A stretch of 64,000 bases of DNA from Viscum album (taxonomy: Eukaryota; Streptophyta; Magnoliopsida; Santalales; Viscaceae): assembly GCA_963277665.1 (NCBI GenBank), contig OY728152.1:1189360357-1189424356 (forward strand). The letters run 5' to 3'. Numbering within the stretch: position 1 is the first letter of the stretch; the number at the start of each line of letters is the position of its first letter. The translations under genes and the position numbers were made by a program. The notes under the pieces are model-generated. The model worked only from the letters and a program-made list of their open reading frames with translations, made no database searches and was not told the origin of the DNA. Positions 26,402-39,026 of the stretch are shown piece by piece.

Positions 26402-27390
26402 GATATTACTTTGTAATTTTTTATTAGATTAAAAAATACTCCTATAATAAATGATATTATATGGGTTGTTTTTTATCTCCTTACCAAGTTCACACATTTC
26501 CAAATTACAATGGTAGATCTACCTCTTGAGAACCTCATGACTTTATATATCAATAAATTTGTGTGACTTCATAGTAAACCTATTTATATTGTATCCAATC
26601 ATGATTCATATTTTACATTTAAATTCTTGGAGAGGGTTGACAAGGATCTTGACATTGATCTATGTTTAACCACCATCTATCATCATCAAACTGATTGGAA
26701 GTCTAAAAGGACTATTTAGACATTAGAATATTTTTTATATCCTGATAAATTGACTTTCATGGTATGTGGGATTAGTATTTAAATTATTTTTAATTTTAAT
26801 ATAATAATATATTCTATTCCAGAATTCAAATGGAACCATATGTGGCATTATATGGAAAAAGGTTTCATACTAAATCATGTTAGGATGAAGTTGGTTAAAG
26901 GACACTTGTATCCCAGATCTCATGGAATATACAATAGTGAAAGTGAAGACTATTCAGAACCATATTAAGGCAGCTCAAATTAGAAAAAAAATATTCCAAT
27001 AACTAAAGTGATGATTTAGAATTTCTGGTAATAGATCATGTTTTCATGAATTTATATCCATGTAAGAATTGGAGTTATGGATTACTATTTGGAAATTACA
27101 CCTAGACTCTATAAAGTTCATAATTTGATCTATATTTAATTATTAAGGAAGTATATTCTATACCCAAAACATTTACTCACCTATTAAGAAATATAATTGG
27201 AACCATATTTATCATACTATGAAGAGACTATCCATATTCTTGACACTAGAGAACAAGTGTTGATGAATCTGATTACTCGACTCTTAGAGGTACTTTGGAT
27301 AAACCATAATATTGAGGAGTAAATGTAGAAACCTGGAGAAGTTATGATGAATAAATACCCACATACATTTACAATTTGGGATTATGTAAA
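26402..27390 (+). pseudogene. element A pol, part 3: integrase core and C-terminal region
   Basis: The frame continues exactly from the WKLDD block of part 2. It reads DITL-stop-FFIRL (family ITMDFVSRL), then NDIIWVVFYLLTKFTHF near 26455-26510. IVSNHDSYFTFKF near 26600-26630 has D changed to N in the second catalytic aspartate region. TTIYHHQTDWKSKRTI near 26670-26715 has lost the catalytic glutamate (family QSERTIQTLE). The C-terminal LRKYI near 27150 and QVLMNLITRLLEVLW near 27255-27300 match the Del/Tekay chromodomain-type end. MMNKYPH ends the ORF near 27365. Confidence 0.82.
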
Positions 27391-27423
27391 TTTTAATGAT
27401 GAAAGTTTTGAAATATTGATTAA

Positions 27424-30400
27424 TATAACACTCAAGAATAAATTATAGTATATAATCTTTTCTTTCTAAAGAATCTACAGCATAATGTACATATATTTAT
27501 TCAAAAATGGGATTAAAAACTAAATTCAAAAAAATTATAAATTTAATATGAATAAATTAATTACATTTTTTAATTCATCATGTCCAAATTAGTTTATGAT
27601 AAATTTTTGATAATTTCCATAAATAGCTGATTTTTAGTTGAATAGTTGAAAATATCGATTATACAAAACTGTCAATTTTATGACATTATAATGATATAAG
27701 AATTACTTGAAAGATTATGAAAACATTTTCCTAGAAATATATATATTAAAAAAGTAATATAATTCATATATAAATATAATTTTGAATATATAAATATATA
27801 CTTATCATTTTGGATATCTAAAAATCTCTTTTGTTCAAATAAAAAATGTTTTTAGTATTTTTCTATTAATAAAATATATAAAAGGTTCATTTCAACTTTA
27901 ATTTAGTTTTAAATAAAAATAATCATTCTTTTATTTAACTTAGTCCAATTAATTACATCGTAACCAACATTATACTTTTTTAAGATCATTTTTTTCTTAT
28001 AAAATATTTTTCTAAAAATGATTTTTATTGATTTTTGTGTAATTACATTAAAATTAATTTATAACACTTATAATAATTTAATATTGAAAAATATATTAAC
28101 AATTTTTAATAACAATAAAATAATTAGGTAATAATTTTGACATAATTTTTTATCAAAAGGAATATTAAAAATAGAAAAAAAAAATTGTTAACACAGTTAA
28201 TGTTAAAACATGTTTACTAGGTGTAAACTAAGGGGTAAGGATAATAATTCCACATAAAATTGTATAATTATTATTGTTTGAATATATTTAGACCCTATAT
28301 TATTTTAATTAAAATAATTTTCCATTTTTAATCATTATAATTGTGAAAAATATTAATTATATTTAAATTTTTTAAGTAATTCCATGTGTATCATCTCCCT
28401 CACTAATAAGAGGAAACCTCCTATCCTCCCTTATTCACAATTTTTGAGACATATACCTCAGAAAATACCAAACCTAATACCTTAATATCTTCCTTAAATT
28501 CATCATAGATCCCATGGTATTATCTTAAGACCAGTCATTTAAGGCGTAAGGTGTAATTCAAAAGACGTCTCTCAAAGTAGAGTTGTAAATATTAACTGAG
28601 TTTATAAATTTTATTTATTTTCTCACCTTTTATAAATCCAATATATCCATAATAACATAATTAATATATTATTATAAATATACTTATATTTTATTAATAT
28701 TATGAGACAAAAAATTTCCTCCTCTTTTCCATCCTATAGAAATTTAAGACATCGCACGTGCATACCTACGCCAACCATCTCCACGTAGCACTGTAATTAT
28801 TTTTTCATCACCAGTTTAATTGGATGGTCATAAAGATATAAATAATTAATATGTATCATATTTATTAAATAATAATTTTTTTGAAGATATAATATACCAT
28901 TTAACTTCTTTCTCTACCACCCATTAAAAAATAATATGTCACTCGTGCGTACGTGTGGACTACCACCTCCATGAAGTGACGTGAATCGGTTTTCTTATAT
29001 ATCATTCATAGATGAATCTAAATAAGTATATGATGAATATATATAATATTAATATAATGATTAAAATTATGGTGATTGTTTAATAATTAGAAATATTCCC
29101 TCAGGGTGTAGCTCAGTGGTAGCTTCCCCTGTAGGTCTTGGTGAGGTCTCAAGTTCCAGTCTCACTGGGTACTTCCCTACCTTATGTGTTGTGCTATTTT
29201 ATTTTTAATGTAGCTAATTTACCTAAATCACTTAAAATATGTAACATTGATAAATATACAAGGATATAAACTGTTGAACTAAAACTTACAAGAAACATGA
29301 AACAGTTAACGCATGAAAATAATAATTTTAAAAAAGAATTATTAATAAACGGGTGCTAAAATGTTATAAGTGGATTATATATGATATTATAAGAATTTAT
29401 ATGGTTATAATATAGAAATATATTGAATATTAACTTTTTATATATGATTTTAAAAGAACTTATGAAGCAATTTGGATCTTTGGAAAGGTTTTATTTCTCA
29501 ATCTCATCGTTATTTGGGATTGTTTATGATTAAGTTTTCATTGGAGTAATTTTAAGATATCTATATCTTAAACCTTTTAAATTATATTATACCATGGTTA
29601 TTTTTGGTTTTTTCAATTATTAGTTCTATTTACCTTCTTTTTCACTCAAAATATCAAATAAATATTTTTAATGAAAATCGACTTTGTTTTTTTATTCTTT
29701 CGGGGATATTTTTCTTCAATATCCATATTTTCCTTAAAATGTTTTCAAATATTTTCTACTATTATCTAATGATTTATTTTAGTAATTTTTACACATGATT
29801 TATATTTTATAAAAAAAATAAAAACAATCTTCTTATCCTTTTCTAAATGAGGTAATTTTTAATGAAGTTGTGAACGGAATCTTTGTTTTAAAACTTTCCC
29901 CACAAACAAGTTTATCCACTATCATGGATATTATTTTCCATGAATTTTCCTTTAAAAGTTTCCATGGTTATTTTCAAATAAATATTTCTTCTTAATATTT
30001 GATAAATTTTTAGATTTTAAATAGTTGGTTTCAAAATGAAAAGGGTATTTTACTAAATATATATTCCAATGATCTTTTTAAAAGTATTTCAATCTATGTA
30101 AACATCATTTGACGAATCCTATTCTGTAATGTGAATATAATATATTAATATCATTCACCATATTACCCCAATGTCTTATGATCATGATTCGATAATGAAT
30201 TAACATTTTGTATGGTAGTTTTTTAATATGAATGTTTATGTTGATTTTGTATCAAAATATTATTCAACTGATTCATATGATTAATGAATTTGACTTAGTT
30301 AGTGATGGGATAAGGCCATTATATCCCATTGATGCATTGTTAGTTTTCATGAGACAAACTATTTTTTGTATTATACCTATGATTTATCTATTTCTATATT

Positions 30401-30911
30401 ATTTATCTTCATAAGGCCTTGATGGTATTATTATGTGGTATGGAATTATGCATTCTATAATTATGAAACTATTTATTATTATCCATGTGATTATTTTTGT
30501 TTTTATGTTATCTATTGATATATTGCCCTTTTACAATATTGTTTATATGGAAAATTTGATTATTGTTTATCTATGAAATATTATTCCTGATTTATTTATT
30601 CTAAAATATATTTTTTTAATGAATTCCATTACTAATCATCTAATATCACCCAAAGTTTTAGGTTTTATTTTCCCTGTGATAGAAAGAAGGAGTATATTAA
30701 TGATTTCATGTATTTGTTAAAAGAAATAATATGTACTCACAATAATTTTTATCTTTTATTTCATGTTTTTAGAAGTAATGTGAGAATAATTTATCTATCT
30801 AATCTCCCAAGACTACTAAACTATTTGATCCTTTGAGAATCTATCCATTTTATTTTATGCCAATGAAGTAAAATAACCACTGGATCTAGGTTATTGATGT
30901 TGGGGTGTAAA
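27424..30911 (+). repeat. 3' LTR of element A
   Basis: About 3.5 kb, collinear with 7304-10425. It starts TATAACACTCAAGAAT right after pol and ends near GGGGTGTAAAA. It is longer than the 5' copy, partly because of the SINE and a second copy of the ~190-bp module (28715-28800 and 28905-29000, against one copy in the 5' LTR). Confidence 0.85.
29098..29248 (+). mobile_element. tRNA-derived SINE inserted in element A's 3' LTR
   Basis: TAGCTCAGTGGT at 29109-29120 is an RNA polymerase III A box. AGTTCCAGTCT at 29152-29162 fits the B box (GGTTCGANTCC type) at tRNA-like spacing. The head resembles a tRNA, but the rest cannot fold as one, so this is a SINE. The aligned place in the 5' LTR (near 8753-8775) lacks it. 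Imperfect flanking repeats, TTAGAAATAT (29087-29096) and TTGATAAATAT (29247-29257), look like a target duplication. It ends in an AT-rich tail after GTGCTATTTTATTTTT. Confidence 0.75.
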
Positions 30912-33900
30912 ACTTAATATTAGTTATCAAAAACTACCCAAATTCTATTTTGATTGAAAAACCATGGGGCACTTCACTTGTGACTATAGAAGGAAAAAAT
31001 GTAACATGTTAATTTTTGGGGAAATATAGACATTCTGATCAAGAATTTAGTCTGAAGAAAGAAAATTTTAAGATAAAAGGTAATTACAAGATAATAATAC
31101 CTCACCAACTAGAGAGACTGATAGGATCATGATAAATGATAATGATGGGAAAAATTCACTTAGGACGGCTAAACCAATTCAAAACCTAGCCATTCCCAAG
31201 ATACAATAGAAGAGTGATTGTATTTAATAGAAACCCTAAAAAATATTATAGGATGGTTAATGATAATTTCACTGAGAAAAAAAAGAATCAATAAATAAGG
31301 GAGAGTTGAATCACAAACACTTTCATTGTAAATCAAGTCCATTGATACTAACATGGTCAATCCATGGGATAAGAGTAATGGGAAATGAAAATCCTTAGAA
31401 AATGGAGGTTTCAAACATCAATAAAAAATGGGTATCTAAAGATAAAACACTATAATTAAACATTAATCCTACTATTATTGATCCTAATTCTCAAAAATCA
31501 CTCCCTAATCAAGAGTAATATAATTAGAAGGTTGAATATAATGGAAATTTTGTTGATGTTGGTCCATCCTTTACCATTTATTCACCAAGGAAATATTCTT
31601 TAAAACAAAAAATAATTGTGGAAACTAAAGTTTTGTACTTACTGTAACAAGAAAAAAATTACTAACTTAATATTCTAAGAGTTAGGATGAATATATGGAT
31701 TATAATAATTATTGTGATTTAAAGGTGATATAAGATTTTAAAATATACCCTAAAATGAGTTAATCTCAGGGAAAGGGTAGTGGGAGTGGTGAACCTATAG
31801 AAAATTTTCATAAGCCCTTTGCATGGGGGAAAACCTTGGGAAAATTAATATCATATAGTATAAATTTATAGGGATGAAAAAATATAGCACCTACTCATCC
31901 CTATATAATTTCATTAATGAAAATAAGTCTTGTTTAATTATCATTATTATGTTAATGTAATCCCTTTAGGTTTTAAACTTTTATATAAAATTCCCTAGGT
32001 AACAAAATTTTGGAACACAACATAAAATCAACTACCATTGAGACTCTCTAGTCCTAGATTGAAAAGGATATAGATTTATCCATCTTGAAAATTATTAATT
32101 AGTTAGTTTAATTTTTCTAGATCAATAATGTTTAAATTGTATTGTTTATTTAATTTATTCTAATAGTTTTTCTCTCAATAAAATTGATCTTGGGGATGAA
32201 TTGGTCCTGATATTGATCAGTGTTAAAAATAACTATGTTATTAGGGGGTATTTCAATTTTATCCTTAATCCATTAGTATATATTGAGAATTCCTTTTAAA
32301 ATTAATTCAATGGAATTTAAAAATGTATTGAAAATTAATTTAATATTGAGATCAGAATATTGGGGGATGATTTTACATGGGTTGGCAACACTATTAATGA
32401 TAAACATGTGAAAAATATGGATATGTTTTTTTCTATTTAACTTTTTAGGAATCATTAATCATTTATATTACAATTATCTTCTCAAGTTTTATTTTTATCA
32501 CACTCCTCTCTGGGTATCACTTCATTGTTAATAAATGTGAACCTTCCTTATTCTATTTAAACTCTCAAATTATTGACTTATTTTATATTAATCCTTAAAA
32601 ATGATCTCACTTGAATGGTATAATCATGATTGGAGTAGTTCTTAAAATATATATACTATGAATCCTTAGAGAATAAAACAATATATAAAGAATAAGAGTA
32701 CTGTAAAATTCAGTCTCCTGGATAAGAAAATTACAAGGATGATAAAGAACTGCTAAACTATCAATGTAATTCTTCTAACATTTACACCCACACTCAATAG
32801 AAGATTCAGAAATAGTACAATATTGAGGAAATTCTTATATTGAAAGAGATAATTATAAATTAATGGTTCCATTTGAAATGGTTAAAGGATGGTGATAAGA
32901 ATACTAAATTCTTCCATCTCAAATATTATGAGAGTCAGATAAAGAAGTGAGATTTTATCCTTTAAAATAAATGATAATATAATTAATAAATAGGATAATA
33001 TTATTAAATATCTTGTTCACTAATACAAATAGATATATGAATAAGACACACACAATATTATCGGGATTGATATTACTGATTTCATTAAAGTTAGGATCTC
33101 TTAAATGAAAATGACTTCATTACTGCCTCTCTAACCAAGGATGAGGTTAATAATTCTCTATTATCCCTAAATATGGAAATCATAGCTATCCCAAATGGAT
33201 TTACTAAAAACATCATCTTCCAATATTTAAACATTGTTCATGAATATTTTTATCTGTATATGAGAGAATTCTTTTCTAATAATTTTCTTATATTGGTCCT
33301 CATATCTATATTTCAAAATATTATTCCTAAAAATGGATAATCATTTGATATTAAGGTATCCTGAATTATTTTGTTTGGAAAAAACTATCCTCTAGTTCCT
33401 AATAAAGTTTCTTTCTTTGAGGTAAGTAAAAATGTCTAACCAGATCATTTCACATAACAGATTTTGGTTTTTTACCTAGTTTGAAGATATAATAATGTCT
33501 TTAAATTAATTTTGAATGTGTAAACTAATTCAAAAAGAAACTTAGATTATGGTAACATGGAATATAAACTGGATATTTCAAAGTATTTTAGTACCCTCAA
33601 GTGAAATTTTATCAAAGATATCATTAAAATATATGGCCACTCTGAAATATTTTTCAAAATTGTTTAATCTCCACTTAAAATCTTCAGAATCCTAGTCACG
33701 GTGAGTGGATCACCATGGGGATAATTTAAATATTCAATAAGGTTGAGGTATAGGGTTTCACTAGCCTCCCTTTTCTTTGTAATGGTAAAAAACATGTTGA
33801 ATAAATGTATCTTGTGAGAATCTGAATGTGGTGTATTCTCCTCCATTAAGGACTCAAGAAACCAAAATTCAACCACACATATCTTATATTCATATGACTC

Positions 33901-35906
33901 TCTTATCTTTTATGAAGGGGATGAAAATAATTTATAAATAATAAAGAATATTTTCAAGCATTTTTTGAAATTTTATGGGTAGTCTAGTAACTAGAACAAA
34001 TATTTTTCATTCATTGGGATGGGATTTAGCACTTCTAAAAAACCAAGTAATGAGGATATTAAAAATAAATAATATAAGTATCTATCTTAATTACTTGGAG
34101 GTTAAACTTTTCTAGGGTAGGGTTAATTACATGTAAATTTAACATATTTCCTCTTAAATCACAACTAAACTCAATTTTTTGGAAGTTAAAACCCTCTCAC
34201 AAGTTGGTAGTATTTTTCTGGTCAATTCAGTTTTAACTTCTATGTTTGTTCATTTTTTCAAATCTAAAAATAGTCAAAAGGTATCATCGAGTATCTTGAA
34301 AAGAAAATAATTAAATTCATCTATATAGGGACAATACATGAGAATAAATTTCTTAGTATTTCATTGGATAAATGTGCCAAACCAATGTACTTGTGTAGAT
34401 TTAGCATCAAGAGCTTGATAAAATTCAATCATGCTTTAATTGCTCGATTTCTTCTGAAACACATTAGTAATGGGAAGGAAGATACTAGTTTTATCCATGT
34501 TTGTTCCATTAAAATAATTATTAAAGGGGGATATCCAATCTTTGTCCCATTTTGTGGCATGTAATCTAGTGATTATTCAAGGAAATGAAGCAGCATAATT
34601 AATGGTCCCATATAGGGATTCCAACCTAAAATTTTGTAATTTCAAACGAGTTAAATACTTCCTTATTGAATTATGAATCCTTACTCATGGTATTTTTAAC
34701 CTTTAAATATTAAATCCCTTGTGCATCTGGGTTATGTTGGTTAATACCATACCCACATATGTTATTAAAAAATCACAAATATCCATTTTCTTTATCATTA
34801 ACTCATGATTTGGCTCCCTCCTTGACTAAGGATCCTCAATACCAAACTTTATAATATATATTGGTGTGGTTAAACTAATAATCCATGTAAATGACTTAAA
34901 AATATTGGTATTAAGAACATAATACATCTCTAAATACTACTTATTTGGAAAATTTATAATTGCAGAATTGCTACTGATGGAAGAATCTAGAAATTAGGTT
35001 TACGGATCACTTATACCTTCTCTTTTTGTCGATCCAATTTTTAATGTGTCTCTAAAAACTTTTTTTATTATCTTTTATACTAATATAATTAAATAAATAT
35101 TTGATTCTTTCCAATTATAAAATCCTAATTTTATGGATTTACACACTTTATTAAACACTATCTACAAATTAAATCTCCAAAAAAATAATCTACTAGTGAT
35201 AGTCATTGTTGTATACCAATACTTTGTTTGGAATGATAAAAACCAACTTATATTCAATGGTAAGGTGACTCCTACAAATTTGATCCTTATAGGCATATTT
35301 AATGATATGTCTACTACTGCTAAAGTTCTATTTTAGCCAATGAAAAACTGTATCTTTGATCTTATTATCTCTAAAAACATTAGTGTCAATGAGATACTAA
35401 GGAAATTGGTAAAATATTCATATGTTAAATGGATATATCCATTTTCTAACTTAAAAAAGGTCAATATTGATGGGGTGGTTATGGGTTAATCTAGTCCTTC
35501 TAGTTATAGTGTCATATTTAGAACATATCAAGGCTTCATTAAAGGTAATTTCACAAAACAATTAGCAACTTCAAAGCTTATTAAGTGAAAATTCTAGCCA
35601 TCACACATTACATAGAATATACTAAGAAACATAACTATAATAACCACTAGATCCAAAGTGACTCCATGGTTATTATCCAAAAAATTTAAGCCCGTACTCT
35701 TGTTATCTCATAGACCATCCCTATAAACTGGATCAAATGCCTCAAGTCACTAAAGGGGATGCATGTCAAAATTTATCATATATATAGTGAAGGTAGAATG
35801 GTGTTGAATGCTATCTAAAGAATGTTTTTGAATAAAGGTTCTCCTACCAGTCCTTTACTCTCATGGAAATTTTTATGTACTTACATCATTCCATTATCAC
35901 TAGTGA
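30912..35906 (+). mobile_element. L1-type LINE (plant, with RNase H), decayed
   Basis: Sense LINE lying between element A's 3' LTR and a solo LTR at 35907. Endonuclease, RT, zinc-binding and RNase H regions are all recognisable in order. The 5' part (30912-31900) should hold ORF1 but shows no certain motif. The 3' end and poly(A) are not visible; the solo LTR begins within or just after the RNase H tail. Left end is uncertain. Confidence 0.75.
31900..35860 (+). pseudogene. LINE ORF2 remnant: endonuclease, RT, zf-RVT region, RNase H
   Basis: Endonuclease: GYFNFILNP near 32245-32275 (family GDFN) and DDFTWVGNT near 32370-32395. The linker before RT reads KWLKDGDKNTKFFHLK near 32880-32925, a very typical plant L1 block. 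RT starts with LTKDEVNNSLLSLNME near 33130-33180. VSGSPWG and FFVMVKNML near 33700-33800 and YSYDSLIFYEG near 33885-33920 are the region with the RT active site (family FADDTLIF, here YDSLIF). 34364-34564 matches the segment after RT. IYNCRIATDGRI near 34955-34990 is the zf-RVT region. RNase H reads VNIDGVVMG near 35460-35490 and QSDSMVIIQ near 35655-35685. Dead copy with many stops. Confidence 0.8.
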
Positions 35907-36882
35907 TGTAAAGACCCTGACCCTAGTATCCCAAAGTTGGTGGTTAATTTATTACATTGTCATAAGATACAAGGAATCACTTCCCAAAGGATTGTACAGT
36001 TTAGTAGTCTTGTTAAACAAGATACATACTTCAATCTCACATTACAATTGAAATCCTAAAATAAAACACGGTATTTTCAAGTGAAATATTATTTCCTCTA
36101 CCATTACCCTATATATAAATCATAATACACATCTTGGAATCCAAGGGAAAGAAAAATAATAAATGATAGATCTCAAATACTCATTTTGGGTATGTGTACA
36201 ATGGAAGATAGTAAGAATAAATAATAATAATCAATTTAGAAAGGTAAATAATTGGAACTCATGCTATTAAAACAATTACGTAATCATAATATGGTAGGAA
36301 TAAATAATGATCAAATAATTCCATATAAATAATCACATGATCTTGAAATTTACCCATATATATTCTAACTACTTTAATAATCACACGAAATAATAGAAAC
36401 TAATCTCATAATTTGGGAATGAAAAATGTTGTACATCATAACTATATTGTCAAGGCCCCATTCCAAGACATCTTACATTAATGGGTAAGTCCTCAACCAA
36501 AATCCCAATATAATTTGTCTCATGAGACCAACTTATGCATCTAGGGGCTATAGCAGGCCCCTCCCATCAATTATTAAGTCTAGTTCATTCCTTATATAAA
36601 ATTTTTGAAACATAATCAACGCAAACATTAATTTTGAAAAACTATCATGAAAAATGTTAAAAATTTCCCAAATAAATAAAAATAATCAAAAACCATACAT
36701 AGTAATATAAATGGTTTCAAAATGGTACATCCCCAGTCAAATTGATAATTAAACTTCTAGATAAATAAAAAGGATGATATCATTACAATAGATACCAAAT
36801 GGAACGTAAGTACAAGAAAGGGTTAATGTCACACGTACGCGCACCACAAAGAAGGCTAGGGGACTCGACCATGCAACCTCTT

Positions 36883-36911
36883 CCCCATACCCCCAACCCC
36901 CCAACCACCCC
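36883..36911 (-). promoter_or_regulatory. predicted G-quadruplex tract in the LTR sense strand
   Basis: Four C runs on the plus strand (C4 at 36883, C5 at 36890, C6 at 36897, C4 at 36908), with loops of 2-5 bases, give four G runs on the minus strand, which is the LTR's sense strand. This exceeds the usual G3+ with 1-7 base loops rule. Another G6 run on the plus strand lies at 36922-36927. Confidence 0.7.
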
Positions 36912-38039
36912 AACCACTTGCGGGGGGAAAATGGTTAATATCATTGATTAATTGAAATACCTTAAGAATCCCATTAAAGCATTTCTTGAGGGAAATATCC
37001 ATTTCAATTTAAAATTTTTTTTAAAAATAAAAGTTTAAAAATATTTTAAAAATAAATTATATTCGAAAATTACATTCGAAACATATAAAATAATATTTAA
37101 AACATTTATTGGTCATAATGATTGGAAAATCTATATATACTGTGTATGTTAAAAAAAATTCATTTCACATTTTCTATAAAAATCAAAGGTGCCTTTTTTG
37201 GGATATAACATAAATATTACTTTTAAAAAAAATTAAAAGCAAAACATGGCTAACGATTTCTTTGATAAATCATTTTTAGGATGTTAAAAAAAAATTTGAA
37301 TCACTTTTAGAAAACTTTTTTTTTTGAAGAAAATGGATTTTTGACCGAAGAGTGAAATGAAGTTTGAACTTATTAAAAACATTTTCTTAATAATTTTAAG
37401 TAAAAATATTAATATTACTTGAACAAATAATTACTAAATAGAGTATAATAAAATATATTGAGTTTAAGAAATATCAAATAATTTCCCCAAGGTAAACTTA
37501 AACATAAAAAACCTGAATAATGAGGAGATTGTGAAATACACCTTTACCAGTTTGATAACATTTGAATCATATGACCCATGAAAGGAATAACTTGAATGAA
37601 AATTAAATACCATTAAGATAAATTTATTAATGATATAAAATATAAAAATTTTCATTATATACACCACATAAATGAATAAGTGGTGAATATGGAATATGTC
37701 TCATAGAAGTAAAAGTGAGATGAGAAACCCTTACCCCAGGTCCGATTTCCTTTGTATGTGTTTCAAAATAATGTATCATAATAAGAGGTTTTTTATACAT
37801 ATATTATATAAAAATACTCATATATATCATGGAATATATGATTTACTTATAGAATATTATCACCAGTTTATTAACAACTCTTTGTTAAAATCACTCTTTC
37901 AGTTGATAATTGCTCTATTTTTTACACATGTTTTGGTTTGGTGATTTCATTAATTTTAATTTAATCATGGTTACATTATATAAATAACGTAAAACATGAT
38001 ATAAATACCTTATATATTCATTATATATGTATTTATATT

Positions 38040-38720
38040 AATCGATTGAAGTTAGATATTAAAAATGGATTACATCGTTCATGAAGACGGTAAGTCGTAT
38101 GTGCGCATTAACACTGTTTCTATTTTTTCTAGAATGATTGAATGAAAGGAAAATAGATGTTAATTAACATTAATATAATCATTATTATGTTATATATATC
38201 ATTTATATTTATAAAATCTATCCCTATTACCATCCATGTAAAAATAAAATAAAAAAGATTCAACATCTCAAGGTGGAGGTGGTAGTGCACACGTATGCAC
38301 AAGCAACATTATTATTTTCCATTGGATTAGAAGGTAAGAAGTTAGATGTGATATTATATTTATAGAAGTATTTTTATTTTTTAAATATCACATATATTCA
38401 TCAAATTTATCCTTAGTTCCATTTTTTAAAATCATAAGAGAAAAATGAATCACATCGCTTTACGAGGTATTAGTTCACCGTATACACGAGCAGCATTATC
38501 GTATCTCCCCACTGAATGCTAAGTATAAAGTTACATGAGATATAAAAATTACATAAGTATAATAATTTCATAATTATCATATAAATATTTTAAATTCTTC
38601 ATTATATATATCCTTTAAGTGTGTATATGGAAAATGATTTGCATCAGTTCGTGAGGCGGTACTCTTTTGAATACACGATCAATGGTTTTGTTTCCCATTT
38701 GATGGAAGAGGAGATGAATA
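38040..38720 (-). repeat. about four tandem copies of a ~190-bp LTR module
   Basis: Related blocks start near 38050, 38255, 38435 and 38625. In plus orientation each has ACATCG-type sequence, a G-rich AGGTGGTRGT segment, a core around CACACGTATGCACAAGCA, and TTTTCCATTGGATG. Inverted copies of the same module are in element A's LTRs at about 8595-8670, 28715-28800 and 28905-29000. All are in the same orientation relative to the LTR. Confidence 0.7.
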
Positions 38721-39017
38721 TAAAAAATTACCTTAACATAATAACATATAATTATATGGTATATAATAATGTTATTATCTTATCATATATTAATAATATT
38801 ATAAAGAGTTATAAGAGGAAGTAAAATGAAAACTCATAGTTAAAAACTTTACCTCCTCTTTGGATAATCTATTTAGGTTTAATCTAAAGCCTTTCAAGAT
38901 TTTATTTCAAATAAAAAATTTACTCAATGTGTTAGGAGAGGATGAGTAATAAATAATCTTATTTCTTTTCCAAACCAAAGTTTTTGGAATTTTTAAGAGG
39001 GGATGATAGGGGTGGCC

Positions 39018-39026
39018 ATTTATAAG
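39018..39026 (-). promoter_or_regulatory. TATA box of the second solo LTR
   Basis: On the minus strand CTTATAAAT lies between CCTCTCCCCTA and GGCCACCCC, matching the TATA context of the other A-family LTRs. Confidence 0.55.

Larger units (their letters stand above)
7304..30911 (+). mobile_element. Ty3/gypsy element A (Del/Tekay-like), with nested insertions
   Basis: Two homologous direct LTRs (7304-10425 and 27424-30911) bound a PBS, gag and a pol that can be followed through three separated pieces. The pieces join where element C (13727-22565) and a solo LTR (23241-26401) interrupt them. Without these two insertions and the SINE, the element is about 11.5 kb, normal for long-LTR Del/Tekay chromoviruses. 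Both LTRs share start (TTTAACACCC / TATAACACTC) and end (GGGGTGATATA / GGGGTGTAAAA). No clear 5-bp target duplication survives. Confidence 0.85.

Noticed and set aside
29100..29172. Apparent tRNA gene at the SINE head
   Set aside because: A and B boxes are present, but acceptor stem, anticodon arm and B-box match do not make a functional tRNA. The presence/absence between LTRs shows a SINE insertion.
30912..30935. PBS-like TTAGTTATCAAAAAC just after element A's 3' LTR, suggesting a third element
   Set aside because: The match to the tRNA-Met complement is weak, no gag or gypsy pol follows, and LINE sequence comes next. The two LTRs are explained as 5' and 3' ends of one element.
36883..36911. 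Telomere-like repeat
   Set aside because: C5AAC6AAC-type sequence resembles telomeric repeats, but it is short, irregular, not of the TTTAGGG type, and sits inside a solo LTR.
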